DNA of 12,640 nucleotides from Dichotomicrobium sp964650735 (GTDB lineage Bacteria; Pseudomonadota; Alphaproteobacteria; Rhizobiales; Rhodomicrobiaceae), in the NCBI GenBank assembly GCA_964650735.1, contig CAZYUT010000054.1, forward strand, positions 1 to 12,640. Direction: 5' to 3'. Shown in pieces: positions 6,992 through 12,640 of the stretch (position 1 is the first letter of the stretch; every line of letters starts with the position of its first letter). The notes under the pieces are model-generated. The model saw only the letters and a program-made list of their open reading frames with translations. It was not told the DNA's origin and ran no database searches. The position numbers and the translations under genes were made by a program.

Positions 6992-7036
6992 ATGGATGCC
7001 GGTGTCACGCGCGCCCGGGTCTAGGGAGGAAGGCAC
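6992..7036. repeat. Degenerate partial copy of the 2453-2548 repeat
   Basis: Read on the plus strand it begins ATGGATGCC, then has GTGT, CGGGTC and a terminal AGGCAC. The reverse complement of 2453-2498 has the same phrases in the same order: ATGGATGCC, GTGT, CGGGTC and AGGCAC. The 45 and 46 base units can be aligned only with gaps, so common origin is likely but not certain. The copies lie in opposite orientations. The second half of the unit (the 2528-2548 palindrome) is missing here. Confidence 0.45.
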
Positions 7037-7092
7037 AAAAACTTGAACAATCTCCGGTAAACCGGGGCTGCAGGTTCGCGATCGATATTCAT

Positions 7093-7112
7093 AAAAAGGG
7101 CGGATAACGCCC
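7093..7112 (-). terminator. Rho-independent terminator for the nuo-birA-rnj-mce-DUF1467 block
   Basis: On the minus strand a GGGCG stem, TTATC loop and CGCCC stem are followed directly by TTTTT. It lies about 65 bases after the DUF1467 stop and in the correct direction, so it probably ends the nuoM-to-DUF1467 transcript before proS. Confidence 0.6.
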
Positions 7113-7147
7113 ATCTTGATCTCCACTCACATGTCTTTCATAAAGAC

Positions 7148-7175
7148 AGGCAAGGTCTCGTACCTTGCCTTTTTT
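7148..7175 (+). terminator. Strong plus-strand rho-independent terminator
   Basis: An exact 9-bp stem, aggcaaggt-ctcgt-accttgcct, is followed by a run of T in the plus direction (7170-7175). It sits immediately beyond the stop codon of the minus-strand DUF1467 gene. In the minus direction only a broken GTCTTTAT follows the stem, so it is better suited to stopping plus-strand transcription. No plus-strand protein gene precedes it, which prompts the small-RNA hypothesis. Confidence 0.65.
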
Positions 7176-7177
7176 GT

Positions 7178-7453
7178 TTACTCGAAGGTTTCATATCTGG
7201 GCAGGAACGGGATGCTGTCCAATGTGATCAGCCGGTATTCGACCACTGCGTAGATCGGCGCGAAGATTATTGCGGCCAGAACCGTCGTTACAGCAAATTT
7301 GCGCCAGATATGCGGTACGGACGGCGCCGCAGGCTCCGAGCCTTCGACCACCTGCCCCTGCTCCTCCTGTGAGCGCACGCCGAATGGCAGCACAACGAAC
7401 AGCACCATCCACCAGCAAATGAAATAAACCGCGATTGCGAACGGTAAACTCAC
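7178..7453 (-). CDS. DUF1467 family small membrane protein
   Basis: A 91-residue protein of unknown function. Two hydrophobic segments (about 4-24 and 53-72) flank a short polar loop. The first half, with AVYFICWWMVLFVVLPFGVRSQ, is the family signature I recognise as DUF1467, common in alphaproteobacteria. The start is GTG at 7451-7453 with a good AAGGAG site a few bases upstream; a GTG four bases earlier is in another frame. It follows mce after 42 bases and ends the block before two terminators. Conserved placement beside mce and proS suggests co-expression but reveals no function. It probably lies in the inner membrane. Confidence 0.88.
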   Translation of the reverse strand: MSLPFAIAVYFICWWMVLFVVLPFGVRSQEEQGQVVEGSEPAAPSVPHIWRKFAVTTVLAAIIFAPIYAVVEYRLITLDSIPFLPRYETFE

Positions 7454-7495
7454 GCACGTCTCCTTGTCGTTGTTTTCGCGCGCGAAAGGCAGCCG

Positions 7496-7900
7496 TCAGG
7501 CCTGCTCCAGCTCGATCAGGGTGCCGTTGAAATCCTTGGGGTGCAGGAACAAAACGGGCTTGCCATGCGCGCCAATTTTCGGCTCGCCTTCCCCGAGGAT
7601 GCGCGCACCATCCGCGAGCAGCTTGTCACGCGCGGCATGGATATCGGCCACCTCGTAACAGACATGATGGATGCCGCCCGCAGGGTTCTTCTCAAGGAAG
7701 TTGGCGATTGGCGAAGCGTGACCCAAGGGCTCCAGCAGCTCGATCTTCGTGTTCGGCAGCTCGATGAATATCGTACTGACGCCATGATCTGGCTGCTCCA
7801 CCAGTTCGGACACCTGCGCGCCGAGCGTGTCGCGATATTTCGCGGCGGCGGCGCGGGCATCCGGCACCGCAATGGCCACATGGTTCAGTCGTCCAAGCAC
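7496..7900 (-). CDS. mce: Methylmalonyl-CoA epimerase
   Basis: A 134-residue vicinal-oxygen-chelate enzyme that interconverts (2S)- and (2R)-methylmalonyl-CoA between propionyl-CoA carboxylase and methylmalonyl-CoA mutase. Two beta-alpha-beta-beta-beta repeats are visible, beginning LNHVAIAVPD and IHHVCYEVAD. Likely metal ligands are H7, E54 (KIELLEP), H79 and E130 (TLIELEQ), the expected set. I chose GTG at 7898-7900 because GGAGGAG lies at 7905-7911 and the protein then begins VLGRLNHVAIAVPD like its relatives. A longer frame from 7966 would add 22 unrelated residues and overlap the rnj stop. The gene follows rnj after 52 bases and precedes the DUF1467 gene. The epimerase call rests on strong family resemblance; another VOC lyase is unlikely. 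Confidence 0.93.
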   Translation of the reverse strand: MLGRLNHVAIAVPDARAAAAKYRDTLGAQVSELVEQPDHGVSTIFIELPNTKIELLEPLGHASPIANFLEKNPAGGIHHVCYEVADIHAARDKLLADGARILGEGEPKIGAHGKPVLFLHPKDFNGTLIELEQA

Positions 7901-7904
7901 CGGT

Positions 7905-7911
7905 CTCCTCC
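7905..7911 (-). promoter_or_regulatory. Ribosome binding site that fixes the mce start
   Basis: GGAGGAG on the minus strand ends four bases before the GTG at 7898-7900, with the GGAGG core six bases away. It supports this start over the ATG at 7966. Confidence 0.8.
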
Positions 7912-7952
7912 ACGTTTTGGCTCCATGCAGGCCGACAGGATACGCGGCGCGC

Positions 7953-9626
7953 TCACACGGTGGCAACGCGAACCGTACACAGCGGCTTCTTGCCCCAGGC
8001 CGCGTTTATCGCCCCCCGGACCGAGCGCCGCACCGCCTCGCCGACCGTGCGCGGGTCCTTGCGGCGCGGGCGCGGAATGCTGTCGAAGGCGTTGAAGGTC
8101 GCGCGTTCGGCGACCTCGGCGAAGGTCTGGCCATGCTCGTCAACGCCCGGAATGCCGTGCATGACGATGTGCGGGTCCGCGGCCATCTCGCCGCGGCTGT
8201 CGACCACCAGAAACACAGCGACCGTGCCGGCAAAGCTGAGCTTGCGCCGTTCGCGCAGCGGGCCGTCATCCTCGCGCAGCAGCAGCGTGCCATCACGGAC
8301 GAGCCGGCCGCAAGGCACCTCGTCGACGATCTCCGCCGGACCGGGATACAGGCGCGCCATGACGCCGTTGCGCACGCCGTGCAGGGCCCGAACGCCCTCC
8401 TCCTTCGCCAGGTTCAGGTGCTCGTAGAGGTGCCGGTCCTCTCCGTGCATGGGCACCAGGACGCGCGGGCGGGTCCACTGATACATTTGCCGGAGTTCGC
8501 CGCGCCGGGCATGGCCGGAGGAATGGATCGGCCCGTCCGGGTGCTGGTCGACGACTCTCACGCCCAGCCGCGCCAGCTTGTTGTGGACCGTGTGGATCGC
8601 TTCCTCGTTGCCGGGGATCATGCGGCTTGAATAGACCACCCAGTCCCCGCGCGAGAGCGTGACATTCGGATGCTCGTCATCGGCAATGCGCGCCAGCGCC
8701 GCGCGCGGCTCGCCCTGGCTGCCGGTGCACAGCGCAACGACCTTTTCGGGCGGAAGGTAGCCGAAATCCTCTTCGTCGAGATAGCTGAGGTGCTCGGGCC
8801 AGTAGCCGGTCTGTTCCGCCGCCTCGATAATCCTGCGCATGGCGCGGCCGACGATCACCAGATGCCGGTCGGCCGCCAGCGCAGCCTCGCCAATGGCGAT
8901 CAGGCGTGCGACGTTGGAGGCAAAGGTGGTGAAGGCGACGCGATGCGGCGCTTCGGCGACCAGCCTCTTGAGCGTCTCGGCTACAACGCCCTCCGAATGC
9001 GTCATCCCCTCGGTGATCGCGTTCGTGCTGTCGCAGACCAGCGCGTCGATGCCCTCATCGCCGAGTTCCCTCAGCCGCTCGACATTTGTCGGCTTGCCCA
9101 GCCCCGGATTATCGTCGATCTTCCAGTCGGCGGTGTGCACAACCAGCCCGCCGCCCGCGCGGATCGCCAGCGCGTTCGTTTCCGGGATCGAGTGCGCCAT
9201 GTTGATGAATTCGACGTCGAAAGGTCCGATGGTCACCCGCCCCTCGTAGGGCACCTCGATCAGCTCCACCTGCTTGCCCCAGTCGCATTGGGCGAGCTTG
9301 CCCCTGAGCAGCGTCATGGCGAAGCGCGTGGCGTAGACCGGCGCGCGCAGCCGCGGCCACAGCTCCTCGACCGCGCCAAGGTGATCCTCATGCGCATGGG
9401 TCAGCACGATGCCGGCGAGATTGCGCTCCGCCTCGATAAATGTCGTGTCCGGCGTGATAATCTCGATGCCAGGTTCGGCAGCGCCGGGAAAGGTGACGCC
9501 GCAATCGACCATCAGCCATGTGCGGTCATCGGCCGGGCCGACGCCGTAGAGATACATGTTCATGCCGATCTCGCCGATGCCGCCAAGCGGCAGAAAGACC
9601 AGTCCGGCCTCGTCGTTGTTATTCAT
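7953..9626 (-). CDS. rnj: Ribonuclease J
   Basis: A 557-residue metallo-beta-lactamase/beta-CASP nuclease that degrades and matures RNA in the cytoplasm, with 5'-3' exonuclease and endonuclease activity in characterised members. The two-metal site is complete: H77, H79, D81 and H82 in LTHAHEDHLGA, H145 in NMAHS, D167 in HTADWK and H394 in PMHGE. DSTN (199-202), TGSQGEP (301-307) and SGHARRGE (370-377) are typical RNase J beta-CASP motifs, and the C-terminus ends with WGKKPLCTVRVATV. The start MNNNDEAGLVFLPLGGIGEIGMN at ATG 9624-9626 matches the family; the open frame extends upstream to 9773 only inside birA. Start and birA stop overlap in ATGAATAA (8 bases), indicating translational coupling. 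Confidence 0.97.
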   Translation of the reverse strand: MNNNDEAGLVFLPLGGIGEIGMNMYLYGVGPADDRTWLMVDCGVTFPGAAEPGIEIITPDTTFIEAERNLAGIVLTHAHEDHLGAVEELWPRLRAPVYATRFAMTLLRGKLAQCDWGKQVELIEVPYEGRVTIGPFDVEFINMAHSIPETNALAIRAGGGLVVHTADWKIDDNPGLGKPTNVERLRELGDEGIDALVCDSTNAITEGMTHSEGVVAETLKRLVAEAPHRVAFTTFASNVARLIAIGEAALAADRHLVIVGRAMRRIIEAAEQTGYWPEHLSYLDEEDFGYLPPEKVVALCTGSQGEPRAALARIADDEHPNVTLSRGDWVVYSSRMIPGNEEAIHTVHNKLARLGVRVVDQHPDGPIHSSGHARRGELRQMYQWTRPRVLVPMHGEDRHLYEHLNLAKEEGVRALHGVRNGVMARLYPGPAEIVDEVPCGRLVRDGTLLLREDDGPLRERRKLSFAGTVAVFLVVDSRGEMAADPHIVMHGIPGVDEHGQTFAEVAERATFNAFDSIPRPRRKDPRTVGEAVRRSVRGAINAAWGKKPLCTVRVATV

Positions 9627-10422
9627 GCTTTGCCGTCTCTGTCTTGTCTTCAGGCGCCCAGCCGATGGCAACGTCGCCCGCCGTGATAACCCGTTCGCCG
9701 CTGTCCTGATGCAAGCGCAGCGCGCCGCGTTCGTCCAGTCCCGCGAAACGCCCCGCGACCTTCTCGCCGCCAAGCGTCACCGAAATCGGCGCGCCCAGCG
9801 CGACCGCATGGCGCAGCCAGGCCGCGCGGATCGGATGGAAGCCCGCGCCATTCTCCCAGATGTCGAGCCAGCGCGCACTCGCCTCGGCCAAAGCCGTCAG
9901 TGCCCGATCCGGCGCGACATGGCAGCCGTGCTCCCGAAGCGAGGTCACGGCCCGGCCCAGCCCCGATGGCGCCGAGGCGAGGTTAAGGCCGGTACCTATG
10001 ACGACCGCCCGCGCGTCCGCGCCGAGCACCAGGCTCTCGATCAACACGCCGCCCAGTTTCGCGCCGTCGAGCATGATGTCGTTCGGCCATTTCAGCCTCA
10101 GCCGCTGCGCGAGCGCCGCGCTCGACACCGCAGCGATCGCATCCCGCGCCGCCAGGCCGGCCACCAACGGCAGCCCACCCATCGCGTTGGCCGGGCCATT
10201 CAACTGCAACAATAAGCTGGCATAGAGATTGCCCTCAGGCGAGTCCCAATCCCGTCCAAGCCGCCCGCGCCCTTTCGTCTGCCGGCCGGCCCAGACCCAT
10301 AGCGGCGGCGGCGTCCCCTGGATCGCCAGCGTCATTGCATGGGCGTTGGTGGACGGCGTTTCGGGCAGAAACAGCGCTGGCAGGCCATTCGGCAAAGTCA
10401 AGCGCGTCTGTTCGGCCGGCAT
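9619..10422 (-). CDS. birA: Biotin--[acetyl-CoA-carboxylase] ligase, monofunctional
   Basis: A 267-residue biotin protein ligase that makes biotinyl-5'-AMP and transfers biotin to the lysine of carboxylase carrier proteins. Catalytic motifs are intact: the biotinyl-AMP loop GRGRLGRDW (51-59) with NLYASLLL, KWPNDIM (111-117) and GGVLIE (124-129). A C-terminal domain follows (about 215-250, GRFAGLDERGALRL). There is no N-terminal helix-turn-helix, so unlike E. coli BirA it cannot act as a DNA-binding repressor (inference from missing domain). The ATG at 10420-10422 shares one base with the nuoN stop (TGATG), a typical coupling arrangement. Clients could include acetyl-CoA or propionyl-CoA carboxylase; the latter fits the mce gene downstream. 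Confidence 0.95.
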   Translation of the reverse strand: MPAEQTRLTLPNGLPALFLPETPSTNAHAMTLAIQGTPPPLWVWAGRQTKGRGRLGRDWDSPEGNLYASLLLQLNGPANAMGGLPLVAGLAARDAIAAVSSAALAQRLRLKWPNDIMLDGAKLGGVLIESLVLGADARAVVIGTGLNLASAPSGLGRAVTSLREHGCHVAPDRALTALAEASARWLDIWENGAGFHPIRAAWLRHAVALGAPISVTLGGEKVAGRFAGLDERGALRLHQDSGERVITAGDVAIGWAPEDKTETAKHE

Positions 10423-11867
10423 CAGACGAACAGCGCCTTGGCAGCCGCGTCAGCTGCAGCGACCAGCGGGCCCGGCGCGATGAAGAACAGCAGCGTGAAT
10501 GCGCTGGTCACGCCGAGCACGAAGCCGGGGCCGCGCTGCATCGGCTCGAACGCGTCGGCTGGCTCGTCGAAATACATCACCTTGACGATCCGAAGATAGT
10601 AGTATGCCGCAACCACCGAGGCGACCACACCGACAACCGCGAGCCAGATCAATCCTGCATTCACAGCCGCAGCAAACACGTAGAATTTGGCGAAGAAGCC
10701 CGCCAGCGGGGGGATGCCGGCCATCGAAAACATCAACATCGCCAGCAGGAATGCGACCATCGGCTGGTTCTTGGATAGCCCGGCCAGGTCGTCAACGCTC
10801 TCGACCATCCCTTCAGACCTGCGCATCGACAGAATACACGCGAAGGTGCCAAGCGTCATCGCGACGTAGATCGCCAGATACACCAGAACGGCTTGCGTGC
10901 CCTGCTGGCTGCTCGACGCAAGCCCGACGAACATATAGCCGACATGCCCGATCGAGCTGTAGGCCATCAGCCGCTTGATATTGCGCTGGCCGATCGCAGC
11001 GAACGCGCCGAGCGCCATCGAGGCGATGGAGATCGCGATAATGATCTGCTGCCATTCCGCCGCGAGCGCCGGAACCGCGCTCATCAGGACACGCACCAGA
11101 AGCCCGATCGCCGCCGCCTTGGCCGCCGCCGAGAACAGCGCGGTGGCCGGCGTCGGCGAGCCTTCATAGACGTCCGGCTGCCACATATGGAACGGCACCG
11201 CCGACACTTTGAAGGCGAGCCCCGTCAGCACGAACACCAGTCCGAAGATCAGCCCCAGCGATGGCCCTTGCGCCTGCGCGGTCAGCGCGATCGCCTCGAA
11301 GGAGGTGTTCCCGGTGAAGCCATAGATCAGTGACGCGCCGTAGAGCAGGAAGCCTGAAGAAAGCGCGCCGAGCACGAAGTATTTCAGCCCCGCCTCGCTG
11401 GAGCGCAGCGAATCACGCCGGATCGCGGCGATGACGTAAAGCGACAGGCTCTGCAGCTCAAGCGCCAGATAGAGCGAGATCAGGTCATTGGCCGAGAGCA
11501 TGAGCATCATGCCGGTGGTCGCCAGCAGCACCAGCACTGGAAACTCAGCGATGTCGAGCTTGGCGCCGCGCAGATAATCCTGCGACATGATCAGCGCGAG
11601 CGCGCTAGCGAGCAGCAGCAGCACCTTCATGAACCGCGCGAAGCCATCCGCGATGAAGGCGCGGTTGAACAAGGTCACCGGTTCCGGCGGTTGCGAGACG
11701 ACCAGCACCGCAGCGATCGCCAGCGCGCCAACACTCGCCCAGGTCACGGTGCGCGCCGGGTCCTTGGTGAAGACAGAGAACATCAGCAGCGCGATCGCCG
11801 CCAGTAGCAGGAACGCTTCCGGCGCGAGGGCGCTGTGTGCGATCAGGAACGCGGTAAACCCTTCCAC
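10422..11867 (-). CDS. nuoN: NADH-quinone oxidoreductase subunit N
   Basis: A 481-residue antiporter-like membrane subunit of respiratory complex I, one of three that carry proton translocation. It is strongly hydrophobic with about 14 membrane segments and the NuoN/ND2 landmarks MLSANDLISLYLALELQSLSLY, LRSSEAGLKYFVLGALSSG, FKVSAVPFHMWQPDVYEG and RNIKRLMAYSSIGHVGYM; these contain the conserved Glu and Lys residues of the proton path. I prefer GTG at 11865-11867, eight bases from AAGGAG (11876-11881). TTG at 11871-11873 lies only two bases from that site and would add two residues. Length fits the family. It follows nuoM by 12 bases and overlaps birA by one. Confidence 0.96.
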   Translation of the reverse strand: MEGFTAFLIAHSALAPEAFLLLAAIALLMFSVFTKDPARTVTWASVGALAIAAVLVVSQPPEPVTLFNRAFIADGFARFMKVLLLLASALALIMSQDYLRGAKLDIAEFPVLVLLATTGMMLMLSANDLISLYLALELQSLSLYVIAAIRRDSLRSSEAGLKYFVLGALSSGFLLYGASLIYGFTGNTSFEAIALTAQAQGPSLGLIFGLVFVLTGLAFKVSAVPFHMWQPDVYEGSPTPATALFSAAAKAAAIGLLVRVLMSAVPALAAEWQQIIIAISIASMALGAFAAIGQRNIKRLMAYSSIGHVGYMFVGLASSSQQGTQAVLVYLAIYVAMTLGTFACILSMRRSEGMVESVDDLAGLSKNQPMVAFLLAMLMFSMAGIPPLAGFFAKFYVFAAAVNAGLIWLAVVGVVASVVAAYYYLRIVKVMYFDEPADAFEPMQRGPGFVLGVTSAFTLLFFIAPGPLVAAADAAAKALFV

Positions 11868-11875
11868 CGTCAAAG

Positions 11876-11881
11876 CTCCTT
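11876..11881 (-). promoter_or_regulatory. Ribosome binding site of nuoN overlapping the nuoM stop
   Basis: TAAGGAG combines the nuoM TAA stop (11880-11882) with the AAGGAG site. The eight-base spacing favours the GTG at 11867 and suggests that terminating nuoM ribosomes feed nuoN translation. Confidence 0.75.
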
Positions 11882-12640
11882 ACTGCGCCCCAGCCATCCG
11901 CGCCTGCTCGGCGGCGGCCAGCGCGGCATTATAATCGTTGACCAGCTTAGCGACCGATTCGCTGGTGACGTCCAGCAGCGGCGCGGGATAGAAGCCGAAC
12001 AGAATTGTCAGGATCACCAGCGGCAGCATGATCGCGGCCTCGCGCGGCGTCATGTCGGTAATCGCGCGCAAGCTCGGTTTCTCAAGGACGCCGAAGATCA
12101 TGCGCCGGTAGAGCCACAGCGCATAGACCGCCGACAGGATCACGCCGATCGCGGCGAACACCGCCAGCCAGGTGTTAACCTGGAACGCGCCGGTCAGCGC
12201 CAGGAATTCGCCGACGAACCCGCTCGTGCCCGGCAGGCCGACATTGGCCATCGTGAATACCATGAAGCAGAAGGCGTAAAGCGGCATCCGGTCGGCCAGC
12301 CCGCCATAGGCGGCGATCTCGCGCGTGTGCATCCGGTCGTAGACGACGCCGACGCACAGGAACAGCGCGGCCGAGACAATGCCGTGGCTGAGCATCTGGA
12401 AGATGCCGCCCTGCACGCCCTGCATCGTCAGCGTGAACACGCCCATCGTCACGAAGCCCATATGGGCGATGGAGGAATAAGCGATGAGCTTCTTCATGTC
12501 GTCCTGCGCGAACGCGACCATGGACGTGTAGATGATCGCAATGACGCTGAGCGCGAAAATGAGCGGCGCAAGCTCGGCGGAGGCCAGCGGGAACATCGGG
12601 ATCGAGAAGCGCAGGAAGCCGTAGCCCCCCATCTTCAGCA
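11880..12640 (-). CDS. nuoM: NADH-quinone oxidoreductase subunit M (C-terminal half, runs off the window)
   Basis: About 253 residues of the NuoM/ND4 antiporter-like subunit of complex I are present, roughly half of the usual 500; the start lies beyond 12640. The visible part begins LKMGGYGFLRFSIPMFP and contains MVAFAQDDMKKLIAYSSIAHMGFVTMG, with the conserved Lys of the central half-channel. It continues with GGIFQMLSHGIVSAALFLCVGVVYDRMHTREI and MANVGLPGTSGFVGEFLAL, all strongly NuoM-like. At least six membrane segments remain. It ends 12 bases before nuoN, the standard end of a nuo operon. Confidence 0.97.
   Translation of the reverse strand, partial: LKMGGYGFLRFSIPMFPLASAELAPLIFALSVIAIIYTSMVAFAQDDMKKLIAYSSIAHMGFVTMGVFTLTMQGVQGGIFQMLSHGIVSAALFLCVGVVYDRMHTREIAAYGGLADRMPLYAFCFMVFTMANVGLPGTSGFVGEFLALTGAFQVNTWLAVFAAIGVILSAVYALWLYRRMIFGVLEKPSLRAITDMTPREAAIMLPLVILTILFGFYPAPLLDVTSESVAKLVNDYNAALAAAEQARMAGAQ

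Larger units (their letters stand above)
6947..7175 (+). ncRNA. Hypothetical plus-strand small RNA
   Basis: This is inferred from position only: a promoter candidate at 6912-6940 and a strong rho-independent terminator at 7148-7175 frame about 229 bases with no credible protein gene. Possible internal hairpins are ccggt-aa-accgg (7054-7065), gggcg-gataa-cgccc (7098-7112) and gtcttt-cat-aaagac (7133-7147). It does not resemble 6S RNA, tmRNA, SRP RNA, RNase P RNA or a tRNA as far as I can see. The alternative is that the plus-strand terminator is only an insulator, or acts as part of the DUF1467 3' end. Confidence 0.22.
6729..7177. other. Intergenic region between DUF1467 gene and proS
   Basis: A 449-base stretch without a convincing protein gene. 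Going up in coordinate it holds the proS leader, a weak minus-strand promoter candidate (6845-6873), an exact 19-bp palindrome (6878-6896), and a second inverted repeat tcatca-cgaaa-tgatga (6899-6915). Next come a plus-strand promoter candidate (6912-6940), a degenerate repeat copy (6992-7036), a small hairpin ccggt-aa-accgg (7054-7065), a minus-strand terminator (7093-7112), a hairpin gtcttt-cat-aaagac (7133-7147) and a plus-strand terminator (7148-7175). Open frames here of 74 to 107 codons cross terminators, repeats or the proS start and show no recognisable domain. Confidence 0.8.

Noticed and set aside
6992..7024. Ten-residue plus-strand peptide MDAGVTRARV with AAGGAG eight bases upstream
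   Set aside because: Its whole coding part lies in the degenerate repeat copy, and no plus-strand gene follows for a leader peptide to control; I treat it as chance.
6902..7126. Minus-strand 74-codon frame with a GTG start
   Set aside because: It reads through the minus-strand terminator and the degenerate repeat; the phrase LDPGARDTGIHA comes from the repeat, and there is no ribosome site of note.
6729..7177. Search for a tRNA, 6S RNA, tmRNA, SRP RNA or riboswitch in the largest gap
   Set aside because: No cloverleaf, TTCRANY arm, tmRNA tag frame, SRP loop motif or known aptamer core could be recognised by eye.
8670..9686. Plus-strand open frame of 338 codons inside rnj
   Set aside because: It is antisense to the complete RNase J active-site motifs and has no recognisable domain.
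9627..9773. A 49-residue N-terminal extension of rnj
   Set aside because: It lies wholly inside birA in another frame; the family start with an eight-base overlap is much more likely.
1..12640. Search for CRISPR arrays, transposases, integrases, phage genes, toxin-antitoxin pairs or defence genes
   Set aside because: None seen; the genes are core metabolism and information processing, in tightly spaced operons.

Overview
The window is a GC-rich stretch of ordinary, densely packed bacterial chromosome. Every confident protein-coding gene lies on the minus strand. Protein sequences, gene order and intergenic repeats point to an alphaproteobacterium, probably Hyphomicrobiales (Rhizobiales) or a close relative. 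The evidence is the short ProRS without an editing insert, the DUF1467 protein, a single lolC/E gene with lolD, the order nuoM-nuoN-birA-rnj-mce-DUF1467-proS-lolC/E-lolD-dnaE, and a rhizobial-type repeat beside lolD. The genus cannot be named from sequence reading alone.

In the direction of transcription (right to left), the first block runs from 12640 to 7178. It holds the C-terminal half of nuoM, nuoN, birA, rnj, mce and a DUF1467 gene. The nuoM-nuoN, nuoN-birA and birA-rnj junctions are tight or overlapping: the nuoM stop abuts the nuoN ribosome site, nuoN/birA share one base, and birA/rnj share eight. The mce and DUF1467 genes follow after gaps of 52 and 42 bases. The block joins respiratory complex I subunits, biotin attachment, RNA decay, and an epimerase of the propionyl-CoA/methylmalonyl-CoA route. 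That route also needs a biotin-dependent carboxylase.

A 449-base non-coding region (6729-7177) separates this block from the second. It holds a rho-independent terminator in each direction, an exact 19-bp palindrome, weak divergent promoter candidates, and a degenerate repeat copy. A plus-strand small RNA ending at 7175 is possible but unproven.

The second block (6728-3360) is proS, lolC/E and lolD. Next come a repeat cluster (3248-3353), a lone secreted intradiol-dioxygenase-like gene (3232-2561), a second composite palindromic repeat (2453-2548), and the N-terminal two thirds of dnaE (2323 to the window edge).

I found no CRISPR array, transposase, phage gene, rRNA or tRNA, and no convincing new multi-gene system. 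The best leads are the 6729-7177 intergenic region and the repeat-flanked dioxygenase inserted between housekeeping genes.
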